Of a stretch of 10,747 nt of DNA, positions 1 through 8,086 are shown piece by piece. Within the stretch, counting starts at the first letter, position 1, and each line of letters starts with the position of its first letter. This stretch comes from Tepidisphaeraceae bacterium (GTDB lineage: Bacteria > Planctomycetota > Phycisphaerae > Tepidisphaerales > Tepidisphaeraceae): the NCBI GenBank assembly GCA_025450555.1, contig JANWHF010000229.1, positions 1 through 10,747 of the forward strand, given 5' to 3'. The notes under the pieces were generated by a model. It was not told the DNA's origin. It made no database searches and saw only the letters and a program-made list of their open reading frames with translations. A program made the translations under genes and the position numbers.

Positions 1-2380
1 AACCCTGGCTGCCGAAGTTGTCGCTGGTCTCGACGATGCCCTTGCCGAACATCTGCTGCCAGGCGCGATTGACAAAGACGCGGGCGGTGAGCGGGTTCTG
101 TTTCGACACCACCCATTGCGCCAGCCCCAGACGATTGTGCGGGGCCGACGGATCCATCGGCGGCAAAAATGCCGGTGTATTTGCATAGACCTGCTCGCCA
201 TGCGCGTCATAAGCGCCGCGCCGCAGGATGTAAGCCGGCTTGGGCTTGGGCATCTCCTGCATCACCATCACTTCGGCGATCGGATTGGAGATTTGGTTTT
301 GCTCCTGCCGAAGACTGTGGATCGATTGGAGGAGCGTGCCCGATGGCCCATATACATTGCAAAGGAAGTAATCGAGCAGGCTGTCGGTTGCTCCATCGGC
401 CTTTTCCGCCCTTGCAATCGACTGCTCCATCGTCTGCCTGCCGGCAATCTGCTCGACTTCCGGCTCGCTTAGCCTTCGATTGAACACGCGCAGATCGCGG
501 ACCAAACCGCCTTTGAAACCGCTGTCGCGAAATCGGTAACCGATGCCTAAATCCGGCTCGCCACCGGTTTCGTAGGTGATGTCCTTATATAGACCGTCAC
601 GAATGACGCTCAGTTCCTGCCGCTGGCCATTCACATAAATCGCAACGCCCGCCGCCCGGCTCGAGCCGTCGTAGGTGACGGTGATCTGCTGCCATTTGTC
701 CTTCTCAATTGACTTGACCGTCTGCACCTTCAGCGAATTGCCCGGCCACATGTGATGCAGCCCAAAGGCGATGTGCCCATCTTCCAGCAGCAGCTCATAT
801 CCCCGGCTTCCCGCGTCAATGGGCGCTTTGCTGTGATGCAGCACCACCATCCGCGGCTCAAATTGCGGCGCTTTGACCGTGAGCGAAATCGAAAACGGAT
901 CGGCTCGCGTAAAAGTGCCGATACCGGGGAAAACAAATCCGTTTTCGCCCGAAAGCTCGGCGCCGACGCCGCCTTCGTCCTCGATGATCGTCGGATGCTC
1001 GATCGCTTTACCCGGCTTTTTCGGATCGATTGAATTGGCGACCGTTCCCTTCGAGATTTGATCCAGAGGATACGCCGCGATTTCGCCTGCGATTTGCTTG
1101 ATCACCGGCTTCGACGCGAGCCAGTTTCGAAAATCATGTGTGCAACTCGATCGCATCGCATCCAGCTCGCCGCGTTTCTGCTTAATCTGCTTTGCAATCT
1201 CCGCCAGCTTTTGATCCTGCTGGTTGGTGCTCAGCAGCAACGTCGGCACCGCAATCGCATCGGTGAAATAGCTGGTTTGCCCCGACTCATCGATGTTCTG
1301 GAAAAACGAAAACAGCGAATAGAAATCGCGCTGCGTGATCGGATCGAATTTGTGATCGTGGCAGCGCGAGCATTCGAACGTCAGGCCCAGAAACGCGGTG
1401 CCGAAGGTCGTTACGCGATCGACCACGTAAGCCACGCGAAATTCCTCCTCGACGATGCCGCCTTCCTCGTTCTGCATGTGCAGGCGATTGAAGGCGGTCG
1501 CGAGGCGCTGTTCCTTGGTCGGATGCGGCAGCAGATCGCCGGCAAGTTGCCAGGTGATGAACTGATCGATCGGCTGATTCTCGTTGAACGATTTGATGAC
1601 CCAATCGCGATAGGGCCACATCGGCCGATATCGGTCGGCCTGATATCCATGCGTGTCCGCAAAGCGCGCGATGTCGAGCCAGTCGGTGGCCATGCGCTCA
1701 CCATAGCGCGGGCTGGCCAAAAGCCGATCGACCAGATGCTCGTATGCCTTTGGATCTTTGTCGTTGACAAAGTCAGCGACTTCCTTGGGCGTCGGCGGAA
1801 GGCCGCTCAGATCGAAGCTCACGCGACGGATCAACGCCTCGCGCGTCGCTGGTGGCGAAGGCTCCAATCCTTGAGCCTCCAGTTTCGCCAGAACGAAATT
1901 GTCGATCGGATTCTGCGTCCAGCCTTTCAGCTTCGTCTGTGGCGGCGCAACTTTCACCGGTGGAACAAAACTCCAATGCTGGCGCCAGGTCGCGCCTTCT
2001 TCCACCCATCGCCGCAGCAACTGAATCTGCGCCGCCGACAGCTTCCGATTCGAGTCCGGCGGCGGCATCATCTGGTCCGGATCGGTCGATGAAATCCGCC
2101 GAACCAGCTCGCTTCGATCCGCCGCGCCCGGCACGATCGGCGTCTTGCCCTTTTTCAAAACAAACGCGCCGCCATCTTTGATATCCAGCCGCAGCTTCGC
2201 CTTCCGCGACTGCTCGTCGGGGCCGTGGCATTTGTAGCAGTTGTCAGAAAGGATGGGGCGAATTTCGCGATCAAAATTTACGGGATTGGACGCGGGCGCG
2301 GAACGGGCGGTTCGCGGCGAGATGAGGCACGCGAACACCGCCAGCAGGCAGACGATTGGATAACCGCGCGGCAACTGCAT
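1..2380 (-). CDS. PSCyt1-DUF1549-LamG-DUF1553 secreted cytochrome-like protein (C-terminus beyond left edge)
   Basis: This is an unbroken reading frame of 793 visible codons that continues past the left edge. Residues 1-29 form a signal peptide (hydrophobic core VCLLAVFACLI). A planctomycete cytochrome C (PSCyt1) domain follows, with haem-binding motif C48-Y-K-C51-H52 and the family's MMPPP segment near 104-108. DUF1549 spans about 155-365 and contains a second CxxCH, C337-S-R-C340-H341, followed by DHKFDPI. Residues about 386-412 look like a coiled coil. Residues about 455-650 resemble a LamG/concanavalin A-like module. DUF1553 begins near 715 and is cut off after 78 residues. The family is secreted and of unproven function; electron transfer coupled to polysaccharide breakdown is a guess. 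ATG at 2380 was chosen because it starts the signal peptide directly and has AAGG 12 nt upstream; an in-frame ATG at 2401 is the alternative. A downstream DUF1501 partner would lie outside the window. Confidence 0.9.
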   Translation of the reverse strand, partial: MQLPRGYPIVCLLAVFACLISPRTARSAPASNPVNFDREIRPILSDNCYKCHGPDEQSRKAKLRLDIKDGGAFVLKKGKTPIVPGAADRSELVRRISSTDPDQMMPPPDSNRKLSAAQIQLLRRWVEEGATWRQHWSFVPPVKVAPPQTKLKGWTQNPIDNFVLAKLEAQGLEPSPPATREALIRRVSFDLSGLPPTPKEVADFVNDKDPKAYEHLVDRLLASPRYGERMATDWLDIARFADTHGYQADRYRPMWPYRDWVIKSFNENQPIDQFITWQLAGDLLPHPTKEQRLATAFNRLHMQNEEGGIVEEEFRVAYVVDRVTTFGTAFLGLTFECSRCHDHKFDPITQRDFYSLFSFFQNIDESGQTSYFTDAIAVPTLLLSTNQQDQKLAEIAKQIKQKRGELDAMRSSCTHDFRNWLASKPVIKQIAGEIAAYPLDQISKGTVANSIDPKKPGKAIEHPTIIEDEGGVGAELSGENGFVFPGIGTFTRADPFSISLTVKAPQFEPRMVVLHHSKAPIDAGSRGYELLLEDGHIAFGLHHMWPGNSLKVQTVKSIEKDKWQQITVTYDGSSRAAGVAIYVNGQRQELSVIRDGLYKDITYETGGEPDLGIGYRFRDSGFKGGLVRDLRVFNRRLSEPEVEQIAGRQTMEQSIARAEKADGATDSLLDYFLCNVYGPSGTLLQSIHSLRQEQNQISNPIAEVMVMQEMPKPKPAYILRRGAYDAHGEQVYANTPAFLPPMDPSAPHNRLGLAQWVVSKQNPLTARVFVNRAWQQMFGKGIVETSDNFGSQG

Positions 2381-2387
2381 GAAAGGA

Positions 2388-2447
2388 TCAGGCCTTACCA
2401 TCTGAGTATACCAACCCTCGAAGCGCTCTGTTCTTCGGGTTTGCCAT
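2388..2447 (-). other. possible 19-codon upstream ORF (leader peptide candidate)
   Basis: An ATG at 2447 opens a 19-codon frame (MANPKNRALRGLVYSDGKA) that stops with TGA at 2388-2390, 7 nt before the ATG of the PSCyt1 gene at 2380. It has a better Shine-Dalgarno match than the main gene: GGAG (plus-strand 2453-2456) with a 5-nt spacer. It would need transcription to begin upstream of about 2456, which conflicts with the extended -10 candidate at 2405-2413. I do not recognise the peptide, and a chance ORF is quite possible. Confidence 0.2.
2405..2413 (-). promoter_or_regulatory. candidate extended -10 promoter for the leftward PSCyt1 gene
   Basis: On the minus strand this reads TGGTATACT, an extended -10 (TGN) joined to TATACT, which matches TATAAT at 5 of 6 bases. 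I see no good -35 box at 17-18 bp upstream, as expected for extended -10 promoters. Initiation would fall near 2397-2399, giving a short leader of about 18 nt before the ATG at 2380 and leaving the alternative ATG at 2401 outside the transcript. Planctomycete promoter consensus is poorly known, so this is tentative. Confidence 0.35.
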
Positions 2448-2478
2448 AAATTCTCCAGTGCTCAGGCAAAGCAATTTC

Positions 2479-2507
2479 TTGTTCCCGGTTAAGCGGATTG
2501 ATAGCAT
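2479..2507 (+). promoter_or_regulatory. candidate sigma70-like promoter for the M28-amidase pair
   Basis: TTGTTC (2479-2484) and TAGCAT (2502-2507) are separated by exactly 17 bp. Each is only a partial match to TTGACA and TATAAT (3/6 and 4/6). The site lies about 80 bp ahead of the chosen start at 2585. It is the best candidate I could find in the 2402-2584 gap but is weak. If correct, an alternative in-frame ATG at 2498 could not be transcribed, which favours the start at 2585. Confidence 0.25.
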
Positions 2508-2570
2508 CGTGGCATCAGCGCGACCGATCGCGGGCTGCATCCGTGCTGGGTCGCGCGAAATCCCTGGTTC

Positions 2571-2574
2571 GAGG
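2571..2574 (+). promoter_or_regulatory. Shine-Dalgarno site deciding the M28 start
   Basis: GAGG lies 10 nt before the ATG at 2585. The upstream in-frame ATG at 2498 would add 29 Arg-rich residues ahead of the signal peptide, so the 2585 start is preferred. Confidence 0.45.
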
Positions 2575-2584
2575 GCGCGGGACA

Positions 2585-4381
2585 ATGCAACGACTCTTCA
2601 CTTCCAATCGTGCGGTCTTCTCGTCGTTTTTCCTGGTATTCGCTGCCTGCTGGTTCGCACCGATTGCGGTTGCGCAGACGAATCGCCCCGGCCCGATTGA
2701 TCCCTCCGCCGACGTCATCACCCGCATCCGCGATGAAGGCCTCAATCATTCGCAGGTGATGGCGACGCTCGGCTATCTGACCGATGTCATCGGCCCGCGT
2801 CTCACCGGCTCGCCGAATCTGCATCGCGCCAACGAATGGACGCGCGACAAGCTGGCTTCATGGGGGCTTGAGAACGCGCATCTGGAAGCGTGGGGGCGCT
2901 TCGGGCGCGGCTGGTCATTGCAGCGATTCTCTGCGCAGGTCATTGAGCCGCAGGACATTCCGCTCATTGGTTATCCCAAGGCCTGGTCGCCCGGATTTGA
3001 AAAGCCGATCGAGGCGCCGGTCGTGTGGCTCGATGCGCGCGGAGAGAGTGATCTGGAGAAATATACGGGGAAATTGCGTGGCGCGATCGTGCTGGTCGGC
3101 TCGCCGCGCGATGTCGTGGCGCGGTTTGAGCCGATGGGCGCGCGGGTAAACGATTCCGATTTGCTGCAACTGGCCAATGCTGACACGACGACCGTTTCTC
3201 CGCCGGGCATGGCACGGACGATGAATGCCGCCGATCGGCGGGCGCTGCTGGAATCGACCCCTCTCGGGCGATTCGTCGGACGGCGCGGAGCAGCAGCCAG
3301 CCGATCTACGACGCAGCCCAGCACTCGTTCGGCCCGGCAGCTTTCCATCGGCCGGCTCATGACCTTCTTGCAGGAAGAAGGCGCGGCTCTGGTCGTCAGC
3401 CCCAGCACGCAGGGCGATGGGGGGACGCTCTTTGTCGCGGCGGCTTCGCTGCCGGGGCCGGATCGTGCGTTTGGAGCAAATGCAGCGAATCAGCCGCACC
3501 CCTGGTCGGTCGATGCGCCGGCCTGCCCGGCGCAGATCACGCTGGCCGTCGAGCATTACAATCGGCTCGTCCACATGATCCAGGCCGGCGAGAAGCTGAA
3601 GATGGCTGTCGATCTTCAGGTGAAGTTCCACAGCGACGATCTCGAAGCATACAACACCATCGCCGAAATCCCCGGCTCCGATTTGAAAGACCAGATCGTG
3701 ATGGTCGGCGCGCACATGGATTCCTGGCACTCGGCCACCGGAGCCACCGATAACGGCGCCGGCGTCGCGTCGATGATGGAAGCCGTGCGAATTCTCCGGG
3801 CCTTGAATCTTCAGCCGCGCCGAACCGTTCGCATCGCGCTATGGACCGGCGAAGAAGAAGGATTATTTGGCTCAAAAGGCTACGTCACCAGGCACTTTGG
3901 TTACTACCCCGAAGCGCCCGCGCGCCGCGGTCGACGCGGGAATCCCGCGACGCAGCAAGCCGATGCCCAATCGCGCCCCGCGCGCAAGCTTATCCGCGAA
4001 AGCGAATACGAAAACCTCTCGGTCTACTTCAATCTCGACAACGGCACCGGCAAAATCCGCGGCGTTTATATGCAGGGCAACGATGCCGTCCGCCCGATCT
4101 TCCGCAGTTGGCTCACGCCTTTTAAGGACCTGGGCGCTTCAACACTCACCCTCTCCAACACCGGCGGCACCGATCATCTTTCTTTCGATGCGATCGGCCT
4201 GCCGGGCTTCCAGTTCATTCAGGACCCCATCGAATATTTCAGCCGAACGCACCACTCCAATCAGGATTTGTTCGATCGCATTCAGGCCGACGATTTGAAG
4301 CAGGCTTCCACGATCATCGCGGCGTTTGTCTATCAGGCGGCGATGATGGATCAGCGCATGCCGCGAAAACCGCTCCAGTAA
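2585..4381 (+). CDS. secreted M28-family metallopeptidase with PA-like domain (carboxypeptidase Q type)
   Basis: The 598-residue product should be a di-zinc exopeptidase exported through Sec. Residues 1-30 are a signal peptide ending in AVA before Gln31; C22 lies in FAAC, a poor lipobox, so a lipoprotein is less likely. Residues about 142-345 resemble a protease-associated (PA) domain, including a segment with EKYTGKLRGAIVLV, interrupted by a Ser/Thr/Arg-rich stretch near 230-252. The M28 core follows. The metal ligands are expected to be H377 (GAHMDSW), bridging D389 (ATDNGAG), E424 (TGEEEG, with E423 as catalytic base), D485 (NLDNG) and H557 (THHSNQD). The order and spacing match carboxypeptidase Q-like enzymes, and the full ligand set argues for activity. 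An Arg-rich insert lies at about 441-475. The amidase gene follows after 26 nt, suggesting one transcript and shared peptide breakdown. The exact substrate is unknown. Confidence 0.93.
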   Translation: MQRLFTSNRAVFSSFFLVFAACWFAPIAVAQTNRPGPIDPSADVITRIRDEGLNHSQVMATLGYLTDVIGPRLTGSPNLHRANEWTRDKLASWGLENAHLEAWGRFGRGWSLQRFSAQVIEPQDIPLIGYPKAWSPGFEKPIEAPVVWLDARGESDLEKYTGKLRGAIVLVGSPRDVVARFEPMGARVNDSDLLQLANADTTTVSPPGMARTMNAADRRALLESTPLGRFVGRRGAAASRSTTQPSTRSARQLSIGRLMTFLQEEGAALVVSPSTQGDGGTLFVAAASLPGPDRAFGANAANQPHPWSVDAPACPAQITLAVEHYNRLVHMIQAGEKLKMAVDLQVKFHSDDLEAYNTIAEIPGSDLKDQIVMVGAHMDSWHSATGATDNGAGVASMMEAVRILRALNLQPRRTVRIALWTGEEEGLFGSKGYVTRHFGYYPEAPARRGRRGNPATQQADAQSRPARKLIRESEYENLSVYFNLDNGTGKIRGVYMQGNDAVRPIFRSWLTPFKDLGASTLTLSNTGGTDHLSFDAIGLPGFQFIQDPIEYFSRTHHSNQDLFDRIQADDLKQASTIIAAFVYQAAMMDQRMPRKPLQ

Positions 4382-4393
4382 GTGCAAAAAAGC

Positions 4394-4399
4394 AAAAGG
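4394..4399 (+). promoter_or_regulatory. Shine-Dalgarno site for the amidase gene
   Basis: AAAAGG sits 8 nt before the ATG at 4408, within the 26-nt gap after the M28 stop codon. Independent translation initiation within a shared transcript is therefore plausible. No terminator or promoter fits in so short a gap. Confidence 0.5.
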
Positions 4400-4407
4400 C
4401 ATTTGAA

Positions 4408-6027
4408 ATGACACGACGCGATCTTCTTCGCATGGCCGCTGCCGGTGGGGCACAGGCGGCAATTGGATTGGGCTCGAGTACCGCCCATGGCGCGCCCGTC
4501 GAAAATGCCCCGGGCGTCGATATTCCCACCTTCGAATGGGAAGAGGCGACCATCGATCAGCTTCAATCCGCGATGCAATCCGGCAAGGCGTCGGCTGTCT
4601 CCATCGCCCAGAAATATCTCGATCGCATCGTCGCCCTCGACAAAGCCGGGCCGGCCATCAATGCAGTCATCGAGCTGAATCCCGATGCGCTCACAATCGC
4701 GCGCGAGCTTGATGCCGAGCGGAAAAATAAGGGGCCGCGCGGGCCATTGCATGGCGTGGCGGTGATGGTGAAGGACAATCTCGACACGCACGATCGCATG
4801 ATGACCACCGCCGGGTCGCTGGCGCTGCAGGGGTCGATCGCGCCGCGCGATTCGTTTGTGGTACGCAAGCTGCGCGAAGCCGGCGCGGTGTTGCTGGGCA
4901 AAACCAACTTGAGCGAATGGGCCAACTTCCGCGGCCATGCCTCCACCAGCGGCTGGAGCGGGCGTGGCGGACTCACTAAAAATCCCTACGCCCTCGATCG
5001 AAATCCCTCCGGCTCCAGCTCCGGCTCGGCAGTGGCCGTGTCTTCCAATCTCTGCGCCGTCGCGATCGGAACTGAAACCGACGGCTCGATCGTTTCCCCC
5101 TCCACCGCCTGCGGAATTGTCGGCATCAAGCCGACGGTGGGGCTGGTGAGCCGATCGGGCATCATTCCCATTTCCAAAAGTCAAGACACCGCCGGACCGA
5201 TGGCGCGCAGCGTAAAAGACGCCGCGATCTTGCTCGGCGCAATCGCCGGCAACGATCCGGATGATCCGCCCGCGCTTCCCGCGCGCGAGCCGATTCCTGC
5301 CGATTACACGAAATTCCTCGATAAAAATGGCCTTCGCGGCGCGCGGATCGGCATTGCCCGGCAATTCTTCAACACCCGGCCCAAGCCGCGCGAAGTGCTG
5401 AAGGCCGCGATCGACAAGCTCCGCGAGGCTGGCGCGAAATTGGTCGATCCGGTGGAAATTCCATCGATCAATCTGCTGGACGGCGCCGAGCAACTGGTAC
5501 TGATGTACGAATTCAAGGACGGCCTGAATCACTACCTCGATTCATTGGGTGCCCATGCTCCGATTCGTACCTTGGCCGACCTGATCGAATTCAACGATCG
5601 CCATGCCGACACGGAGCTGCGCTACTTCGGCCAGGAGACGCTGATCCAATCGCAGAAAAAAGGCTCGCTGACGGAGCAGGCGTATCTCGATGCGCTCAAG
5701 CGCTGCCGGGATCTGGCGCGAACGCAAGGCATCGATGCCGTGATGGACGCCCATCATCTCGATGCCATCGTCGCGCCGACAGGCGGCCCCGCGGGCGCGA
5801 CCGATCTCATCTACGGCGATCGCGACATCGGCGGCAGCTCGACCCTCGCCGCCGTCGCGGGCTATCCCAGCATCACCGTCCCCGCCGGCAACGTCATGGG
5901 CCTGCCGCTCGGCCTCTCCTTCTTCGGTCGCGCCTACAGCGAGCCGACGCTGCTGAAGCTCGCCTACGCCTTCGAGCAAGCCACCAAAGCGCGCGTCGCG
6001 CCTCGATTCCTCGCGTCGATCGGATGA
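4408..6027 (+). CDS. Tat-exported amidase-signature family hydrolase (peptide amidase-like)
   Basis: The 539-residue product belongs to the amidase signature family, which hydrolyses carboxamides through a Ser-cisSer-Lys triad. By alignment to the known spacing in fatty acid amide hydrolase, the triad is K122 (VMVKDN), S203 in the Gly/Ser-rich loop at 201-207, and nucleophile S227 in TETDGSIVSPS; the 24-residue distance between the serines is exact. TETDGSIV in place of the commoner TDxGGSIR is typical of the peptide amidase branch rather than of GatA. The N-terminus carries a twin-arginine motif, TRRDLLR (residues 2-8), then an Ala/Gly-rich stretch ending near AHGA, so export through Tat is likely. 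No gatB or gatC lies nearby, which also argues against a tRNA amidotransferase subunit. Paired with the upstream M28 peptidase, a role in processing peptides or amides outside the cytoplasm is inferred. Length is normal and no catalytic residue is missing. Confidence 0.93.
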   Translation: MTRRDLLRMAAAGGAQAAIGLGSSTAHGAPVENAPGVDIPTFEWEEATIDQLQSAMQSGKASAVSIAQKYLDRIVALDKAGPAINAVIELNPDALTIARELDAERKNKGPRGPLHGVAVMVKDNLDTHDRMMTTAGSLALQGSIAPRDSFVVRKLREAGAVLLGKTNLSEWANFRGHASTSGWSGRGGLTKNPYALDRNPSGSSSGSAVAVSSNLCAVAIGTETDGSIVSPSTACGIVGIKPTVGLVSRSGIIPISKSQDTAGPMARSVKDAAILLGAIAGNDPDDPPALPAREPIPADYTKFLDKNGLRGARIGIARQFFNTRPKPREVLKAAIDKLREAGAKLVDPVEIPSINLLDGAEQLVLMYEFKDGLNHYLDSLGAHAPIRTLADLIEFNDRHADTELRYFGQETLIQSQKKGSLTEQAYLDALKRCRDLARTQGIDAVMDAHHLDAIVAPTGGPAGATDLIYGDRDIGGSSTLAAVAGYPSITVPAGNVMGLPLGLSFFGRAYSEPTLLKLAYAFEQATKARVAPRFLASIG

Positions 6028-6112
6028 CAAAAAGCGTTGTATGGCGACGGTATATTCATCCGTCCCATTTCGTCCTCCTTCGGATTCCTGTCTCGCTCAT
6101 TCCCTGCGCGTC

Positions 6113-6314
6113 AAGATCCGGGGCGGCGCGATTACGCTATGCCCCGGCGTGGTCAGGAAGGGCTCTGACGTTCAATCTACCGAATGCGATTGGCGCAGCG
6201 CGAATCCAAGAATCCTCACCCGACCGATACCGCAGTCCGCAAGACGAGCGATGATTGGAACGCGCCCTTCTTGTCCACGCCGGGGCATAGCGTAATCGCG
6301 CCGCCCCGGATCTT
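6113..6314. repeat. foldback element with perfect 40-bp inverted arms (REPIN/MITE-like)
   Basis: The arms at 6113-6152 and 6275-6314 are exact reverse complements over 40 bp. Similarity continues inwards with mismatches and a small gap to about 6177 and 6253 (shared GAAGGGC, then GTTC-AATC). About 75 bp in the centre is unpaired. Each arm is itself palindromic: CCGGGGC pairs with GCCCCGG around a 16-nt loop that contains GCG-ATTA-CGC. Two REP-like palindromes in opposite orientation are the architecture of a REPIN; a small non-autonomous transposon is the other reading. I see no flanking target-site duplication and no coding potential inside. The element lies between convergent genes, 7 nt beyond the DUF1501 stop codon, so it may act as a two-way terminator, although no T-run follows either arm. 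The rest of the 6028-6320 gap (6028-6112) shows nothing I can name. Confidence 0.85.
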
Positions 6315-6320
6315 CCGGTC

Positions 6321-7763
<1,443 letters not shown>

Positions 7764-7770
7764 CACAACA

Positions 7771-7774
7771 CTCC
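7771..7774 (-). promoter_or_regulatory. Shine-Dalgarno site deciding the DUF1501 start
   Basis: On the minus strand GGAG lies 7 nt before the ATG at 7763 and only 4 nt before the GTG at 7766. This favours the ATG as the start codon. Confidence 0.5.
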
Positions 7775-7790
7775 GATCGGGAAGAAAGAA

Positions 7791-8079
7791 TCACCACGGA
7801 GCCACGGAGGCGCGGTTTTGCTGATCTGTGGGCCGACGCGAGGGACGAAGATGAATTAGCCACAGATGAACACAGATACACACAGATGAAAACAGTTCAG
7901 GCAAAATCGGAAAGCCCCAGCAGCTCCCGAATTCGCAACAACCGCATTTCGCCATGAATTAATCTGTGTTCATCTGTGTGTATCCGTAGCTAATTTTTCT
8001 TGATCAAAATTGCTTCCTCTCGCATCGGCCCACCCCTTCAGCAAAACTTGACCTCCGTGTCTCCGTGCCTCCGTGGTGA
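7791..8079. repeat. nested inverted-repeat element, outer arms of 8-bp CCACGGAG-type units
   Basis: The outer arms, 7791-7815 and 8055-8079, are inverted copies identical at 22 of 25 positions. Each arm is a short tandem array with an 8-bp period: CCACGGAG at 7794-7801 and 7802-7809 with a decayed third unit at 7810-7817, and CTCCGTGT/CTCCGTGC/CTCCGTGG at 8053-8076. A second inverted repeat is nested inside. From memory, and not checked, similar CACGGAG tandems recur between genes in planctomycete and verrucomicrobial genomes. The right arm begins about 8 nt beyond the stop of the DUF1549/DUF1553 gene, and the left arm ends about 16 nt before the DUF1501 Shine-Dalgarno site. I see no gene in the 7764-8086 gap. 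The stretches 7816-7855 and 7994-8054 hold nothing else I can name, apart from a stray ATCTGTGG at 7824-7831 related to the inner repeat. Confidence 0.85.
7856..7993. repeat. inner inverted repeat of 10-bp CACAGATGAA-type units
   Basis: The left arm is a decamer array: CACAGATGAA (7861-7870), CACAGATACA (7871-7880), CACAGATGAA (7881-7890), then AACAG. The right arm carries the inverted units TTCATCTGTG (7969-7978) and TGTATCCGTA (7979-7988). The core pairing is 7872-7895 with 7964-7987, 22 of 24 positions identical. TTAGC at 7856-7860 is matched by GCTAA at 7989-7993. The left arm holds one extra decamer, which would bulge out of the stem. The loop, 7896-7963, has no recognisable content. Confidence 0.85.
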
Positions 8080-8086
8080 AGTCTCC

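Noticed and set aside
1058..2092. 344-codon plus-strand frame opposite the left PSCyt1 gene
   Set aside because: It is antisense to a well-supported gene with family motifs. Its composition (Arg/Ile/Leu-rich, no recognisable motif) is what codon bias on the other strand produces.
4351..5532. 393-codon minus-strand frame opposite the amidase
   Set aside because: The plus strand here encodes the full amidase catalytic triad. The antisense frame shows only low-complexity Gly/Ala/Arg/His-rich sequence and no domain.
4408..6027. gatA (glutamyl-tRNA amidotransferase subunit A)
   Set aside because: The twin-arginine export signal, the TETDGSIV nucleophile context and the absence of gatB/gatC argue for a stand-alone exported amidase.
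7791..8079. CRISPR array as an explanation for the spaced repeats
   Set aside because: The units are 8-10 bp with no unique spacers between them and are arranged as inverted arms, so they do not fit a CRISPR array.
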